A DNA stretch of 64,000 nt, taken from positions 1 to 64,000 of the forward strand of contig FOPE01000009.1 of assembly GCA_900113385.1 (NCBI GenBank). The letters are read 5' to 3'. Below the pieces are notes generated by a model. That model was not told the DNA's origin, did no database searches, and saw only the letters and a list, made by a program, of their open reading frames with translations. Position numbers and translations under genes: made by a program. Every line of letters begins with the position of its first letter. The stretch's first letter is position 1. The stretch is from Lachnospiraceae bacterium C7. Its GTDB lineage: Bacteria; Bacillota; Clostridia; Lachnospirales; Lachnospiraceae. Of this stretch, positions 43,875-53,148 are shown one piece after another.

Positions 43875-44240
43875 ATGGAAAAAAGAGAATTAACCTGTAT
43901 TGGTTGTCCAATGGGATGCCAAATTACAGTGGAATTAGAAAATGGAGAAGTGAAAAGTGTAACAGGAAATAACTGTGGAATTGGTGATAAATATGCAAGA
44001 AATGAAGTGACTCATCCAGTTAGAACAATTACATCCACAGTAGTTATCGAGGGTGGTGACAAGCCACGACTCTCTGTAAAAACAAAAGGCAACATTCCAA
44101 AGGATAAAATGGCTGAATGTATGAAAGCTATTGACAGTGTAAGAGTAAAAGCACCTATTAAAATTGGAGATGTTGTAATTAAAGATGTTTGCCATACAGG
44201 AATTGATGTAGTTGCAACTAGAAATATTTATTCAGAATAA
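43875..44240 (+). CDS. DUF1667 protein, third subunit of the glycerol-3-phosphate unit
   Basis: A 121-residue protein with an N-terminal CIGCPMGC (8-15) and a further NNCGIGD Cys, enough for an iron-sulfur or zinc site. This is the DUF1667 pattern, nearly always the third gene after the two flavoproteins seen here, and commonly listed as a GlpC-like subunit although no experiment defines it. Two beta-rich halves follow (VITSTVVIEGG is close to TITSTVVIEGG here, then VRVKAPIKIGDVV). It follows after 13 bases behind GGAGGG. Confidence 0.8.
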   Translation: MEKRELTCIGCPMGCQITVELENGEVKSVTGNNCGIGDKYARNEVTHPVRTITSTVVIEGGDKPRLSVKTKGNIPKDKMAECMKAIDSVRVKAPIKIGDVVIKDVCHTGIDVVATRNIYSE

Positions 44241-44333
44241 AAACCATCAATAACTGTATAACAATACTTCCTAAAGTAGTAGTTTTTTGAAATGCCGTGG
44301 TAATAACATACGGCAGTAATGCACACAGAGAGG

Positions 44334-44361
44334 AGCTAGGACACAAGTCCTAGCTTTTCTT
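44334..44361 (+). terminator. Terminator of the glycerol cluster
   Basis: AGCTAGGAC (44334-44342), ACAA loop, GTCCTAGCT (44347-44355), then TTTCTT. A smaller TGCCGT/ACGGCA hairpin (44293-44298 with 44310-44315) precedes it. Confidence 0.9.
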
Positions 44362-44406
44362 GCGTATAAATTAAAATTGTATAAAATCTTTCTGAACCCT
44401 TGTTCG
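44360..44406 (+). promoter_or_regulatory. uvrBA promoter with LexA-type SOS box
   Basis: GAAC-CCTT-GTTC inside TGAACCCTTGTTCG (44393-44406) fits the Gram-positive LexA/DinR core GAAC-N4-GTTC. It covers the expected start point of a promoter with TTGCGT (44360-44365), 16-base spacer and TAAAAT (44382-44387), so LexA binding would block uvrB. Confidence 0.75.
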
Positions 44407-44496
44407 ACAAAACAAATTATGTTAAACTTGAGCTATATTGAGGTATACGCTTCGCAAGCGGGATTTGAATTTATGAGTTTTTGAAAAGAGGCCATT

Positions 44497-46482
44497 ATGA
44501 AACAATTTAAATTGCATTCAAAATATAAGCCTACGGGAGATCAACCCCAGGCAATAGAAAAATTAGTAAATGGATTTAAAGAAGGTAACCAGTTTGAGAC
44601 ATTACTTGGAGTAACTGGTTCAGGAAAAACTTTTACTATGGCAAACATTATAGAACAATTAAACAAACCAACCCTTATCATTTCCCATAATAAGACATTG
44701 GCAGGACAACTGTATGGGGAGATGAAGGAATTTTTCCCAGAAAATTCTGTAGAATATTTTGTATCATATTACGATTACTATCAGCCAGAGGCTTATGTTC
44801 CTCAGTCAGATACATATATTGCAAAGGATTCTGCTATTAATGACGAAATAGATAAGCTTAGACTTTCAGCAACAGCAGCGTTAGCTGAAAGAAAAGATGT
44901 AATTATAGTAGCATCTGTTTCTTGTATATATGGAATTGGTAGTCCAGACGACTATATGAATATGATGGTATCTCTTAGACCAGGTATGGAAATAGATAGA
45001 GATGATGTAATCAAAAAATTAATAGATATGCAGTATGCTCGTAATGAAATGGATTTTAAGAGAAGTACATTTAGAGTACATGGAGATGTACTTGAAATAT
45101 TTCCAGCAAATGCAACGGATACAGCAATTAGAGTAGAGTTTTTTGGAGACGAGATAGATAGAATCACGGAAGTAGACGTTCTTACAGGTGAGATAAAAGC
45201 AGAGCTTAAACATGCAGCTATTTTTCCGGCATCTCATTATGTAGTGCCAATGCCTAAGATGCTTGAAGCATGTGACAGAATAGAAAAAGAGATGGAAGAA
45301 CGAGTAAAATATTTTAAAAGTGAAGATAAATTAATTGAAGCACAAAGAATAGCCGAAAGAACAAATTTCGACGTAGAAATGATGAAAGAAACAGGCTTTT
45401 GTAGCGGAATTGAGAATTATTCAAGACATTTAGCAGGACGAGCTGAGGGAGAAATGCCAGAGACATTAATAGATTATTTCCCAGATGACTTCCTTATAAT
45501 AGTGGATGAGTCTCATATTTCAATACCTCAAGTTCGAGGTATGTATGCAGGTGATAGATCTAGAAAACAGACGTTAGTAGATTATGGATTTAGACTCCCA
45601 TCGGCATTAGATAATAGGCCACTTAATTTTGAAGAGTTTGAAAGCAAGATTAATCAGATGCTTTTTGTTTCAGCGACTCCAAATGTATATGAAGAACAGC
45701 ATGAATTACTTAGAGCAGAGCAAATTATTAGACCAACAGGTTTATTAGATCCAGAGATTTCAGTTAGACCAGTGGAAGGACAAATTGATGATTTGATTAG
45801 TGAAGTTAATAAAGAAACAGCTCACAAGAATAAAGTCCTTATTACAACATTGACTAAGAGAATGGCAGAAGACCTAACACAGTACATGACTGAACTTGGA
45901 ATAAGAGTAAAATATTTACATTCAGATATAGATACATTAGAGCGAGCAGAAATTATTAGAGATTTAAGATTAGATGTTTTTGATGTTCTTGTAGGAATTA
46001 ACCTTTTGCGAGAAGGTCTTGATATCCCTGAGATTACACTTGTTGCAATATTAGATGCTGATAAGGAAGGATTTTTGCGTTCAGAAACATCATTGATTCA
46101 GACAATTGGTAGAGCAGCAAGAAATAGCGAAGGACATGTAATAATGTATGCAGATACTATTACAGATTCTATGCGAAAAGCTATAGATGAGACATCTAGA
46201 AGACGTGAAGTTCAGATGGCGTACAATAAAGAACACGGAATAACACCAACGACAATACAAAAATCCGTAAGAGATCTTATAACAATTTCAAAGAAAGTAG
46301 CAGCGGAAGAACTTAATTTCTCTAAAGATCCAGAGTCAATGAATAAGGAAGAATTAGAGAAACTTATTGCCAAGATCCAAAAGAAAATGAAAAAAGCAGC
46401 AGCAGAACTTAATTTTGAAGCGGCAGCAGAATATAGAGATAAAATGGTGTCTTTAAAGAAGATGCTACAAGACATAGACTAA
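44497..46482 (+). CDS. uvrB: Excinuclease ABC subunit B
   Basis: Damage-verifying helicase-like subunit of nucleotide excision repair, 661 residues. Walker [11 protein letters not shown] (about 39-48), the damage-gripping beta-hairpin [22 protein letters not shown] (Walker B), [13 protein letters not shown] (motif VI) and a C-terminal UVR domain ([14 protein letters not shown]) that contacts UvrC. Expression is probably SOS-controlled through the LexA-type box about 90 bases upstream. The ATG follows AAGAGG. uvrA follows after 35 bases; uvrC is not in the window. Confidence 0.97.
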   Translation: MKQFKLHSKYKPTGDQPQAIEKLVNGFKEGNQFETLLGVTGSGKTFTMANIIEQLNKPTLIISHNKTLAGQLYGEMKEFFPENSVEYFVSYYDYYQPEAYVPQSDTYIAKDSAINDEIDKLRLSATAALAERKDVIIVASVSCIYGIGSPDDYMNMMVSLRPGMEIDRDDVIKKLIDMQYARNEMDFKRSTFRVHGDVLEIFPANATDTAIRVEFFGDEIDRITEVDVLTGEIKAELKHAAIFPASHYVVPMPKMLEACDRIEKEMEERVKYFKSEDKLIEAQRIAERTNFDVEMMKETGFCSGIENYSRHLAGRAEGEMPETLIDYFPDDFLIIVDESHISIPQVRGMYAGDRSRKQTLVDYGFRLPSALDNRPLNFEEFESKINQMLFVSATPNVYEEQHELLRAEQIIRPTGLLDPEISVRPVEGQIDDLISEVNKETAHKNKVLITTLTKRMAEDLTQYMTELGIRVKYLHSDIDTLERAEIIRDLRLDVFDVLVGINLLREGLDIPEITLVAILDADKEGFLRSETSLIQTIGRAARNSEGHVIMYADTITDSMRKAIDETSRRREVQMAYNKEHGITPTTIQKSVRDLITISKKVAAEELNFSKDPESMNKEELEKLIAKIQKKMKKAAAELNFEAAAEYRDKMVSLKKMLQDID

Positions 46483-46517
46483 AACGTAGGTGACATTTAC
46501 GCAGTAAGGAGATAAAA

Positions 46518-49388
46518 TTGAGCAACAATAAAAACAATAGAAAATACATAAAAATAAGAGGTGCGAAAGAGCACAATTTAAAAAATGTAGGAATTGAAAT
46601 CCCAAGAGATGAATTCGTGGTTTTTACAGGATTATCAGGTTCCGGAAAATCATCCCTTGCATTTGATACAATTTATGCAGAAGGACAAAGAAGATATATG
46701 GAGTCTTTAACTTCATATGCTAGACAATTCTTAGGTCAAATGGAAAAACCAAATGTAGAAAAAATAGAAGGACTGCCACCAGCAATTTCCATTGATCAAA
46801 AGTCAACAAATCGTAATCCACGTTCAACAGTAGGAACAGTTACAGAAATATATGATTATTTTAGACTTTTGTATGCAAGAATAGGTATAGTGCATTGCCC
46901 AAAATGTGGTAGAGAAATTAAAAAACAAAGTATTGATCAAATGGTAGATGCAGTTATGGCCCTTCCAGAAAAAACAAGAATACAATTACTTGCACCAGTA
47001 GTACGAGGTCGAAAAGGTACCCACAAAAAATTGCTTGAAAAAGCTAAAAAAAGTGGATACGTTAGGGTAATTGTAGATGATGTTTTATATGATTTATCAG
47101 AGGAAATAGAATTAAATAAGAATGTTAAACATACAATTGCTATTGTTGTAGATAGACTAGTTGTAAAAGAAGGCATTGAAAAAAGACTTACAGATTCTTT
47201 GGAGAATGTTTTTTCACTTACAGACTCAATAGCAGTAGTAGAGGTACTTGGACAGAAGAAGGAAGATGGTACAAAGGCAGAAAGTACATATCTTAATTTT
47301 TCACAAAATTTTGCATGTCCAGATTGCGGAATAAGCATTGATGAAGTAGAGCCAAGAAGTTTTTCATTTAATAATCCATTTGGTGCGTGTCCAACATGTT
47401 TTGGCCTAGGTTACAAAATGGAATTTGATGAGGACCTAATGATACCAGACAAATCCCTTTCCATATCAGAAGGAGCAATACAAGTATTAGGATGGCAATC
47501 TTGTACAGACCCAAAAAGTTACACTTATGCCACATTAAAGGCTCTTTCTGAAAGTTACGGATTTTCATTAGATACACCATATAAAGATTTACCAGAAGAT
47601 ATTAGACATATGTTTATATATGGAGGAGATGGTAGAGTTCTAAAAGTCCACTACAAAGGACAAAGAGGCGAAGGTATTTATGATTTAAACTGGGAAGGCT
47701 TAATCAAAAATGTAGAAAGACGTTATAGAGAAACAGGCTCAGACAATACTAAAGCAGAGTATGAGCAGTTTATGAGAATTACACCATGTAAAGATTGTGG
47801 CGGTCAAAGATTAAAACAAACATCTTTAGCTGTTACAGTTGGTGATAAAAATATTTATGAAATGACTACAATGTCAATAAAGGATTTAGTTGTATTTTTA
47901 GATCAACTTGAACTTTCAAAGCAACAACATATTATAGGAGACCAAATTTTAAAAGAAATAAAAGGTAGAGTTGGATTTCTAAAAGAAGTTGGTTTAGATT
48001 ATCTTTCACTTTCAAGAAGTGCAGGAACACTATCAGGTGGAGAAGCTCAAAGAATTCGACTTGCTACACAAATTGGTTCAGGGCTTGTAGGTGTAGCTTA
48101 CATATTAGACGAACCAAGTATAGGTCTTCATCAAAGGGATAATGATAAGCTTTTGAAATCCCTAATGAATTTAAAAGACTTAGGAAATACATTGATTGTA
48201 GTTGAGCATGATGAAGATACTATGAAGGCAGCAGATTTTATAGTAGACGTAGGTCCAAAGGCTGGTGTTCACGGAGGTGAGATTGTTGCATCTGGTACAG
48301 TAGAAGATATAATGAACAATCCAAATTCCATTACAGGTGCATATTTAAGTGGAAAAATCAAAATCCCAGTGCCAGATGAGAGACGTAAACCAACAGGATA
48401 TCTTACTATAAAAGGTGCTAGAGAAAATAATCTAAAAAATATAGACGTAAAAATCCCATTAGGAATTTTCACATGTGTAACAGGTGTTTCAGGATCTGGA
48501 AAAAGTTCGCTAACTAATGAAATTTTATATAAACATCTAGAAAGAGATTTAAACAGAGCTAGAATTATTCCAGGAGATCATGATGGAATAGAAGGAATAG
48601 AACAGTTAGATAAAGTAATAGATATAAATCAATCTCCAATCGGAAGAACTCCAAGGTCTAATCCTGCCACATATACAGGTGTTTTTGACATGATTCGAGA
48701 TCTATTTGCAGCCACAGCAGATGCAAAAGCAAGAGGTTACAAAAAAGGAAGATTTAGTTTTAATGTAAAAGGTGGTAGATGTGAAGCCTGCCGTGGAGAT
48801 GGTATTCTTAAGATAGAAATGAGATTTTTACCAGATGTATTTGTACCATGTGAAGTATGTGGTGGAAAAAGATATAACAGAGAAACACTAGAAGTTAAAT
48901 ACAAAGGAAAAAGCATATATGATGTTTTAGACATGACAGTTGAGGATGCTTTAGAATTTTTCAAGAATGTACCAAGAATTCATAATAAATTACAGACATT
49001 ATATGATGTTGGTCTTTCTTATGTAAAACTAGGACAGCCATCTACAGAATTATCAGGTGGAGAAGCTCAAAGAATTAAGTTAGCAACAGAACTTAGCAAA
49101 AGAAGTACAGGTAAAACTATCTACATATTAGATGAGCCAACAACTGGACTTCATTTTGCAGATGTGCATAAATTAGTTGACATTTTGAGAAAACTTTCAG
49201 AAGGTGGAAATACAGTTGTTGTTATTGAACATAATTTAGATGTAATTAAAACAGCAGACTATATCATTGATATGGGACCTGAAGGTGGAGACGGAGGCGG
49301 TACCGTTATAGCACAGGGAACACCAGAAGAGATATGCAAAGTAAAAGAATCTTACACTGGCCAATTTCTAAAGCCGTATTTACAATAA
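46518..49388 (+). CDS. uvrA: Excinuclease ABC subunit A
   Basis: ATPase that first scans DNA for lesions and loads UvrB; 956 residues. Two ABC halves are complete: Walker [15 protein letters not shown] and [17 protein letters not shown] signatures LSGGEAQRI twice, and zinc-binding cysteines ([13 protein letters not shown]...[13 protein letters not shown]...CEVCGG). The family [19 protein letters not shown] block is present. Start codon is TTG at 46518, set by AAGGAG. Co-transcribed with uvrB; followed by a long hairpin. Confidence 0.97.
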   Translation: MSNNKNNRKYIKIRGAKEHNLKNVGIEIPRDEFVVFTGLSGSGKSSLAFDTIYAEGQRRYMESLTSYARQFLGQMEKPNVEKIEGLPPAISIDQKSTNRNPRSTVGTVTEIYDYFRLLYARIGIVHCPKCGREIKKQSIDQMVDAVMALPEKTRIQLLAPVVRGRKGTHKKLLEKAKKSGYVRVIVDDVLYDLSEEIELNKNVKHTIAIVVDRLVVKEGIEKRLTDSLENVFSLTDSIAVVEVLGQKKEDGTKAESTYLNFSQNFACPDCGISIDEVEPRSFSFNNPFGACPTCFGLGYKMEFDEDLMIPDKSLSISEGAIQVLGWQSCTDPKSYTYATLKALSESYGFSLDTPYKDLPEDIRHMFIYGGDGRVLKVHYKGQRGEGIYDLNWEGLIKNVERRYRETGSDNTKAEYEQFMRITPCKDCGGQRLKQTSLAVTVGDKNIYEMTTMSIKDLVVFLDQLELSKQQHIIGDQILKEIKGRVGFLKEVGLDYLSLSRSAGTLSGGEAQRIRLATQIGSGLVGVAYILDEPSIGLHQRDNDKLLKSLMNLKDLGNTLIVVEHDEDTMKAADFIVDVGPKAGVHGGEIVASGTVEDIMNNPNSITGAYLSGKIKIPVPDERRKPTGYLTIKGARENNLKNIDVKIPLGIFTCVTGVSGSGKSSLTNEILYKHLERDLNRARIIPGDHDGIEGIEQLDKVIDINQSPIGRTPRSNPATYTGVFDMIRDLFAATADAKARGYKKGRFSFNVKGGRCEACRGDGILKIEMRFLPDVFVPCEVCGGKRYNRETLEVKYKGKSIYDVLDMTVEDALEFFKNVPRIHNKLQTLYDVGLSYVKLGQPSTELSGGEAQRIKLATELSKRSTGKTIYILDEPTTGLHFADVHKLVDILRKLSEGGNTVVVIEHNLDVIKTADYIIDMGPEGGDGGGTVIAQGTPEEICKVKESYTGQFLKPYLQ

Positions 49389-49419
49389 AACAAGCATTTT
49401 TTTAGTGAAAAATGATAAA

Positions 49420-49466
49420 AGGATTTCTACATATATGAAATAAATGTGTAGAAATCCTAAATTTTT
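49420..49466 (+). terminator. uvrBA terminator
   Basis: Perfect 12-base stem AGGATTTCTACA (49420-49431) with TGTAGAAATCCT (49447-49458), then AAATTTTTG. Confidence 0.85.
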
Positions 49467-49486
49467 GCATAATTGAAAAAAATTAT

Positions 49487-49514
49487 TTGAAAAATAAAAA
49501 TAATCGTATATAAT
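49487..49514 (+). promoter_or_regulatory. mbl-flagellar operon promoter
   Basis: TTGAAA (49487-49492), 16-base spacer, TATAAT (49509-49514). Transcription should start near 49521, leaving an unusually long 190-base leader. Confidence 0.7.
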
Positions 49515-49550
49515 GGTTAGTGTATATGTAAAAATAGAGAAATGTATTTA

Positions 49551-49670
49551 TTCCCATAGGAGAATACCATAAGGTAGAGTTTGTAGCCAGTAATCTGGCA
49601 AAGTTTGCGCAAGATATTATAATCTTTGGCAGACCTGTGTACTTTTGCGAGTCTGCATGCCATATGGGAA
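49551..49670 (+). ncRNA. Structured leader RNA of mbl-flgFG
   Basis: A closing stem TTCCCATA/TATGGGAA (49551-49558 with 49663-49670) encloses several hairpins: TACC/GGTA, GCCAG/CTGGC (49586-49590 with 49595-49599, UAAU loop), AAGAT/ATCTT (49611-49615 with 49622-49626) and GCAGAC/GTCTGC (49629-49634 with 49651-49656). This multibranched arrangement of 120 bases sits between promoter and start codon of a cell-shape/motility operon. It lacks the c-di-GMP-I riboswitch core and T-box motifs I know. No terminator follows it, so translation control or processing would be more likely than attenuation. Confidence 0.6.
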
Positions 49671-49713
49671 GATGACATATAAATGATTTGAAAGTTTAGA
49701 AAGGGGCTAGAAA

Positions 49714-50700
49714 ATGGTCGGAACAGATATAGGAATTGATTTAGGTACAGCAAGTATTTTAGTTTACATAAAAGGAAAAGGTGTGGTTTTAAAAGAGCCT
49801 TCAGTAGTTGCTGTAGACAAAAGCTCTGATAAAATCATTGAATTCGGAGAAGATGCTAGACTTATGATTGGTAGAACTCCAGGTAATATTATGGCAGTTA
49901 GACCACTTCGTCAAGGTGTTATTTCAGATTATAGAATTACAGAACAGATGATTAAATATTTCATCCAAAAAGCAGTAGGTAAGAGAACTTGGAGAAAACC
50001 AAGAGTATCTGTATGCGTTCCTTCAGGGGTTACAGAAGTAGAACGTAAAGCAGTAGAAGATGCTACATACAATGCAGGTGCTAGAGAAGTTAAGATTATT
50101 GAAGAGCCAATTGCAGCTGCTATTGGAGCAGGAATTGATATTGCAAAACCATGTGGAAACATGATTGTAGATATAGGTGGTGGTACAGCAGATATCGCTG
50201 TTATCTCATTAGGAAACTCAGTAGTAAGTACATCAATTAAGATTGCTGGTGATGATTTCAATGATGCTATCGTAAGATACATGAGAAAGAAACATAACTT
50301 ATTAATTGGTGAAAGAACAGCCGAAAATGTTAAGATTAAGATCGGTACTTGTTTCCCACTTGCTGAATCTGAGACTATGGAAGTTAGAGGACGTAACCTT
50401 GTAACAGGTCTTCCAAGAACAGTAACAGTAAGCTCAGAAGAGACAGAAGAAGCATTAAGAGAAGCAACTCTTCAAATTGTAGAAGCTGTACATGCTGTAT
50501 TAGAGAAAACTCCACCAGAACTTGCAGCCGATGTTGCAGATAGAGGTATTGTATTAACAGGTGGTGGTGCACTTCTTCGTGGATTAGAAGAATTAATCGA
50601 AGATAGAACAGGCATTAATACAATTACAGCTGACGATCCAATGACATGCGTAGCTATCGGAACAGGTCAATACGTAGAGTTACTTGCAGATCGTGACTAA
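49714..50700 (+). CDS. mbl: MreB/Mbl-type bacterial actin
   Basis: Cytoskeletal ATPase of 328 residues that organises side-wall synthesis under the membrane. The actin-fold phosphate loops are IGIDLGTASILVY (5-17) and MIVDIGGGTADIAV (about 149-162), with IIEEPIAAAIGAG and GGGALLRGLEELIE (adenosine motif) also clear. In Bacillus the paralogue Mbl precedes flhO-flhP, the same order as here, so I favour Mbl over MreB. The start follows AAGGGG. A terminator (50752) separates it from flgF, but read-through is possible. Confidence 0.92.
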   Translation: MVGTDIGIDLGTASILVYIKGKGVVLKEPSVVAVDKSSDKIIEFGEDARLMIGRTPGNIMAVRPLRQGVISDYRITEQMIKYFIQKAVGKRTWRKPRVSVCVPSGVTEVERKAVEDATYNAGAREVKIIEEPIAAAIGAGIDIAKPCGNMIVDIGGGTADIAVISLGNSVVSTSIKIAGDDFNDAIVRYMRKKHNLLIGERTAENVKIKIGTCFPLAESETMEVRGRNLVTGLPRTVTVSSEETEEALREATLQIVEAVHAVLEKTPPELAADVADRGIVLTGGGALLRGLEELIEDRTGINTITADDPMTCVAIGTGQYVELLADRD

Positions 50701-50751
50701 TTTTAAAGATTAAATTTTTATAAATAAAATTAAATAATAATAAACAATAAT

Positions 50752-50792
50752 AAACCACACCGGCTAAAATCCTTTAGGCGGTGGGTTTTTTG
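50752..50792 (+). terminator. Terminator after mbl
   Basis: AAACC...CTAAA (50752 onward) pairs with TTTAG...GGGTT with small internal mismatches, ending in TTTTTT at about 50791. Confidence 0.8.
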
Positions 50793-50940
50793 TTGCCTAA
50801 AGGACTAGATTGTAAAGATTACTCAGCATTGTTAGAAAGTTAAGCTTTTAGCGGGGTTAGACGATATATTTCCTAGAATCATGATACAAGCGTATACAAC
50901 AAAAGTAGCTAGGAAAACACAGCTAGTAAGGAGTCTAACT

Positions 50941-51744
50941 ATGGTAAAAGGTCTATATACAGCCCACATGGGTATGATTAATGAAATGAGACGATTAGAT
51001 GTTTTATCAAATAACTTAGCAAATGCTCAGAATACAGCATATAAAAAAGAGGGAACAACATCTCGTTCTTTTGCTGATGAAATGGCAGTTAAGTTAAATG
51101 ATACATCTGAGTATGGTGTGCCAAAACAAATTGGAGATATTACTTTTGGTTCACATTTAGGTCAGGTATATACCGACTATTCTCAAGGCAGTTTTATAGT
51201 TACAAATAATGCTTCAGATCTTGCGTTAGATGGAAAAGGTTTTTTTGCTATTGCATTTACAGATAAGCAAGGAAATACATCAGTAAAATACACAAGAGAT
51301 GGTTCTTTTACAGTAAATACACAAGGGTATTTAGTGACAAAGGATGGAGATTATGTATTAAATCAGGCAGGAGCCACAAATGGAGACTCTTCAGCTAACA
51401 ATTATATTAGAATAGATCCAAATGCTAAGTTTTCTATTAATGCATTGGGACAAATTTATCAAAATAATGTAAATGTAGCACAAGTTGGGGTGACTGATTT
51501 TGATAATTATGACTATTTAGAGAAGTACGGTGAGAATCTTTACAATCTAGTCGATGGTGGTAACCATATAGCAGCGTCTGCTAAAGTAAGACAAAGCACC
51601 CTTGAAGCATCTAACGTAAATGTCGTATCAGAGATGGTTAATATGATAACCATTCAAAGAGCCTATGAAGCAGGACAAAAAGTTATACAGTCAGAAGATT
51701 CAACTTTAGAAAAAGCAGTAAATGAAGTAGGTAGAACGTCGTAG
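50941..51744 (+). CDS. flgF: Flagellar basal-body rod protein FlgF/FlhO type
   Basis: Distal-rod/hook-family structural protein of 267 residues. N-terminal MVKGLYTAHMGM and LDVLSNNLANAQNTAYKK carry the flagellar rod signature, and the C-terminal SNVNVVSEMVNMITIQRAYEA helix is the matching coiled-coil end. The middle contains the beta-domain LALDGKGFFAIA. I start at 50941, with AAGGAG seven bases upstream; the frame opens at 50881 but that segment is not family-like. Exported by the flagellar type III system, so no signal peptide. flgG follows. Confidence 0.9.
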   Translation: MVKGLYTAHMGMINEMRRLDVLSNNLANAQNTAYKKEGTTSRSFADEMAVKLNDTSEYGVPKQIGDITFGSHLGQVYTDYSQGSFIVTNNASDLALDGKGFFAIAFTDKQGNTSVKYTRDGSFTVNTQGYLVTKDGDYVLNQAGATNGDSSANNYIRIDPNAKFSINALGQIYQNNVNVAQVGVTDFDNYDYLEKYGENLYNLVDGGNHIAASAKVRQSTLEASNVNVVSEMVNMITIQRAYEAGQKVIQSEDSTLEKAVNEVGRTS

Positions 51745-51850
51745 TAGAAAACGTAATAGGGTTTTATAATACAACTTATTAATACATGTAAAGTATTATG
51801 AATTTTGCATTGATAAGACAGTTTATTTGTGAGTAAAGGAGCAAATGCTT

Positions 51851-52669
51851 ATGATGAGAGCACTTTATACTGCAGCCAGTGGAATGATTGCAGAGCAGAC
51901 GAATGTAGATACAATTTCAAACAACTTAGCGAATGTAAATACTAATGGATTTAAAACAGAAAGAACAGAGTTTAAATCATTGTTATATCAAACACTACAG
52001 ACCAAAACAACTACAGCAAATGGAGAAAATAAACCAGTTGGTGCGCAGGTTGGATTAGGTACTAGAGTTGCAGCTACAACATCTATGTATACACAAGGAG
52101 CTATGCTTGCTAGCGATAGTAAAACAGATTTTTGTTTAGACGGAGATGGCTTTTTTGCCATTAGAGGTTTAGACGGAGAGACATATTATACTAGAAATGG
52201 TAACTTTACATGGAGTGTTACAGCTGATGGACGTACAATGTTAGCTAATCATAATGGTGAAGCTGTGCTTGATGCAGGAGGCAATCCGATTTATGTACCA
52301 GAAGGAGTAGCATCTAATAACATAGAAGTTTCTAATACAGGTAAGTTTAGTTATAAGCTTGCCAATGGAAATTTAGTAGATATGAATCAGTCTTTTGGTA
52401 TATATCAATTTAATAACCCACAAGGTTTAGAAAAATTATCAGATAGTCTTTTAAGAGAGACAGTTGCCTCTGGAAATGCATTGCAAGAAGGAGTAGCAGC
52501 AGGATTATCTCCAACAAAGGTTCGTGCTAATTATCTAGAAGGATCAAATGTACAAGTAGCAGATGAAATGGTTAATTTGATTATTGCTCAAAGAGCATAT
52601 GAGCTTAATTCAAAAGCTATTACTACATCAGATTCTATGTTAGATACAGCCAATAATTTGAAACGATAG
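51851..52669 (+). CDS. flgG: Flagellar distal rod protein FlgG/FlhP type
   Basis: Rod protein of 272 residues beside its paralogue. It opens MMRALYTAASGMIAEQTNVD with ISNNLANVNTNGFKTER and closes NVQVADEMVNLIIAQRAYELN, the classic FlgG pattern; FCLDGDGFFAIRG is the shared central motif. AGGAG lies nine bases before the ATG at 51851; ATGs at 51845 and 51854 are possible too and change only two residues. The gap from flgF is about 100 bases with no hairpin. Confidence 0.92.
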   Translation: MMRALYTAASGMIAEQTNVDTISNNLANVNTNGFKTERTEFKSLLYQTLQTKTTTANGENKPVGAQVGLGTRVAATTSMYTQGAMLASDSKTDFCLDGDGFFAIRGLDGETYYTRNGNFTWSVTADGRTMLANHNGEAVLDAGGNPIYVPEGVASNNIEVSNTGKFSYKLANGNLVDMNQSFGIYQFNNPQGLEKLSDSLLRETVASGNALQEGVAAGLSPTKVRANYLEGSNVQVADEMVNLIIAQRAYELNSKAITTSDSMLDTANNLKR

Positions 52670-52716
52670 TTTTATTTTAAACCAAATGAATTGAAGGTAA
52701 AGAAAGGACGAGTGAT

Positions 52717-53091
52717 ATGGATATTTCAACTAGTTCTATAACCTCGATGCTTGGAAATGCGAATAGGAGTAGCGATACTCAAAGTGCTAACAAATTGACA
52801 TCATCAGCAAAAAATTTATCTTCTAACTCAACAGAGGAAGAATTAAAATCTGTATTAAAAGATTTTGAATCTTATTTCGTAGAGCAGGTTATTAAACAAG
52901 TAAAAGAGACATTTATTGAAGATGAAGATAAAGATCAGACAATGTCTCAGTACAGAGATATGTATATGGACAAAACCATTGAACTTGTGGCAGATAAAGT
53001 TGTTGATGAAATTGGAGAAAACTATACCAATCAATTATATGAGCAAATGAAACGCAATTATAATATTGGAGATAGTAACACAGAAAGTTAA
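52717..53091 (+). CDS. Rod-binding (FlgJ N-terminal-type) protein
   Basis: A 124-residue protein with a Ser/Thr-rich start and a helical core. LKDFESYFVEQVIKQVKETF (about 47-66) is the rod-binding domain pattern seen in the N-terminal half of FlgJ, which caps the growing rod. There is no muramidase half, as is common in Gram-positive flagellar systems, where a separate enzyme opens the wall. It follows flgG after 47 bases behind AAAGGA, so it belongs to the same operon. Confidence 0.8.
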   Translation: MDISTSSITSMLGNANRSSDTQSANKLTSSAKNLSSNSTEEELKSVLKDFESYFVEQVIKQVKETFIEDEDKDQTMSQYRDMYMDKTIELVADKVVDEIGENYTNQLYEQMKRNYNIGDSNTES

Positions 53092-53148
53092 AGCAATATA
53101 AACGAAAGTTTTAAAGCTTTTCATGGATTACCCTTATTAGGCGTATTC

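Noticed and set aside
49551-49670. c-di-GMP riboswitch or T-box in the mbl leader
   Set aside because: The class I core with its GNRA-type loop and receptor is not visible, and there is no T-box specifier stem or UGGN bulge.
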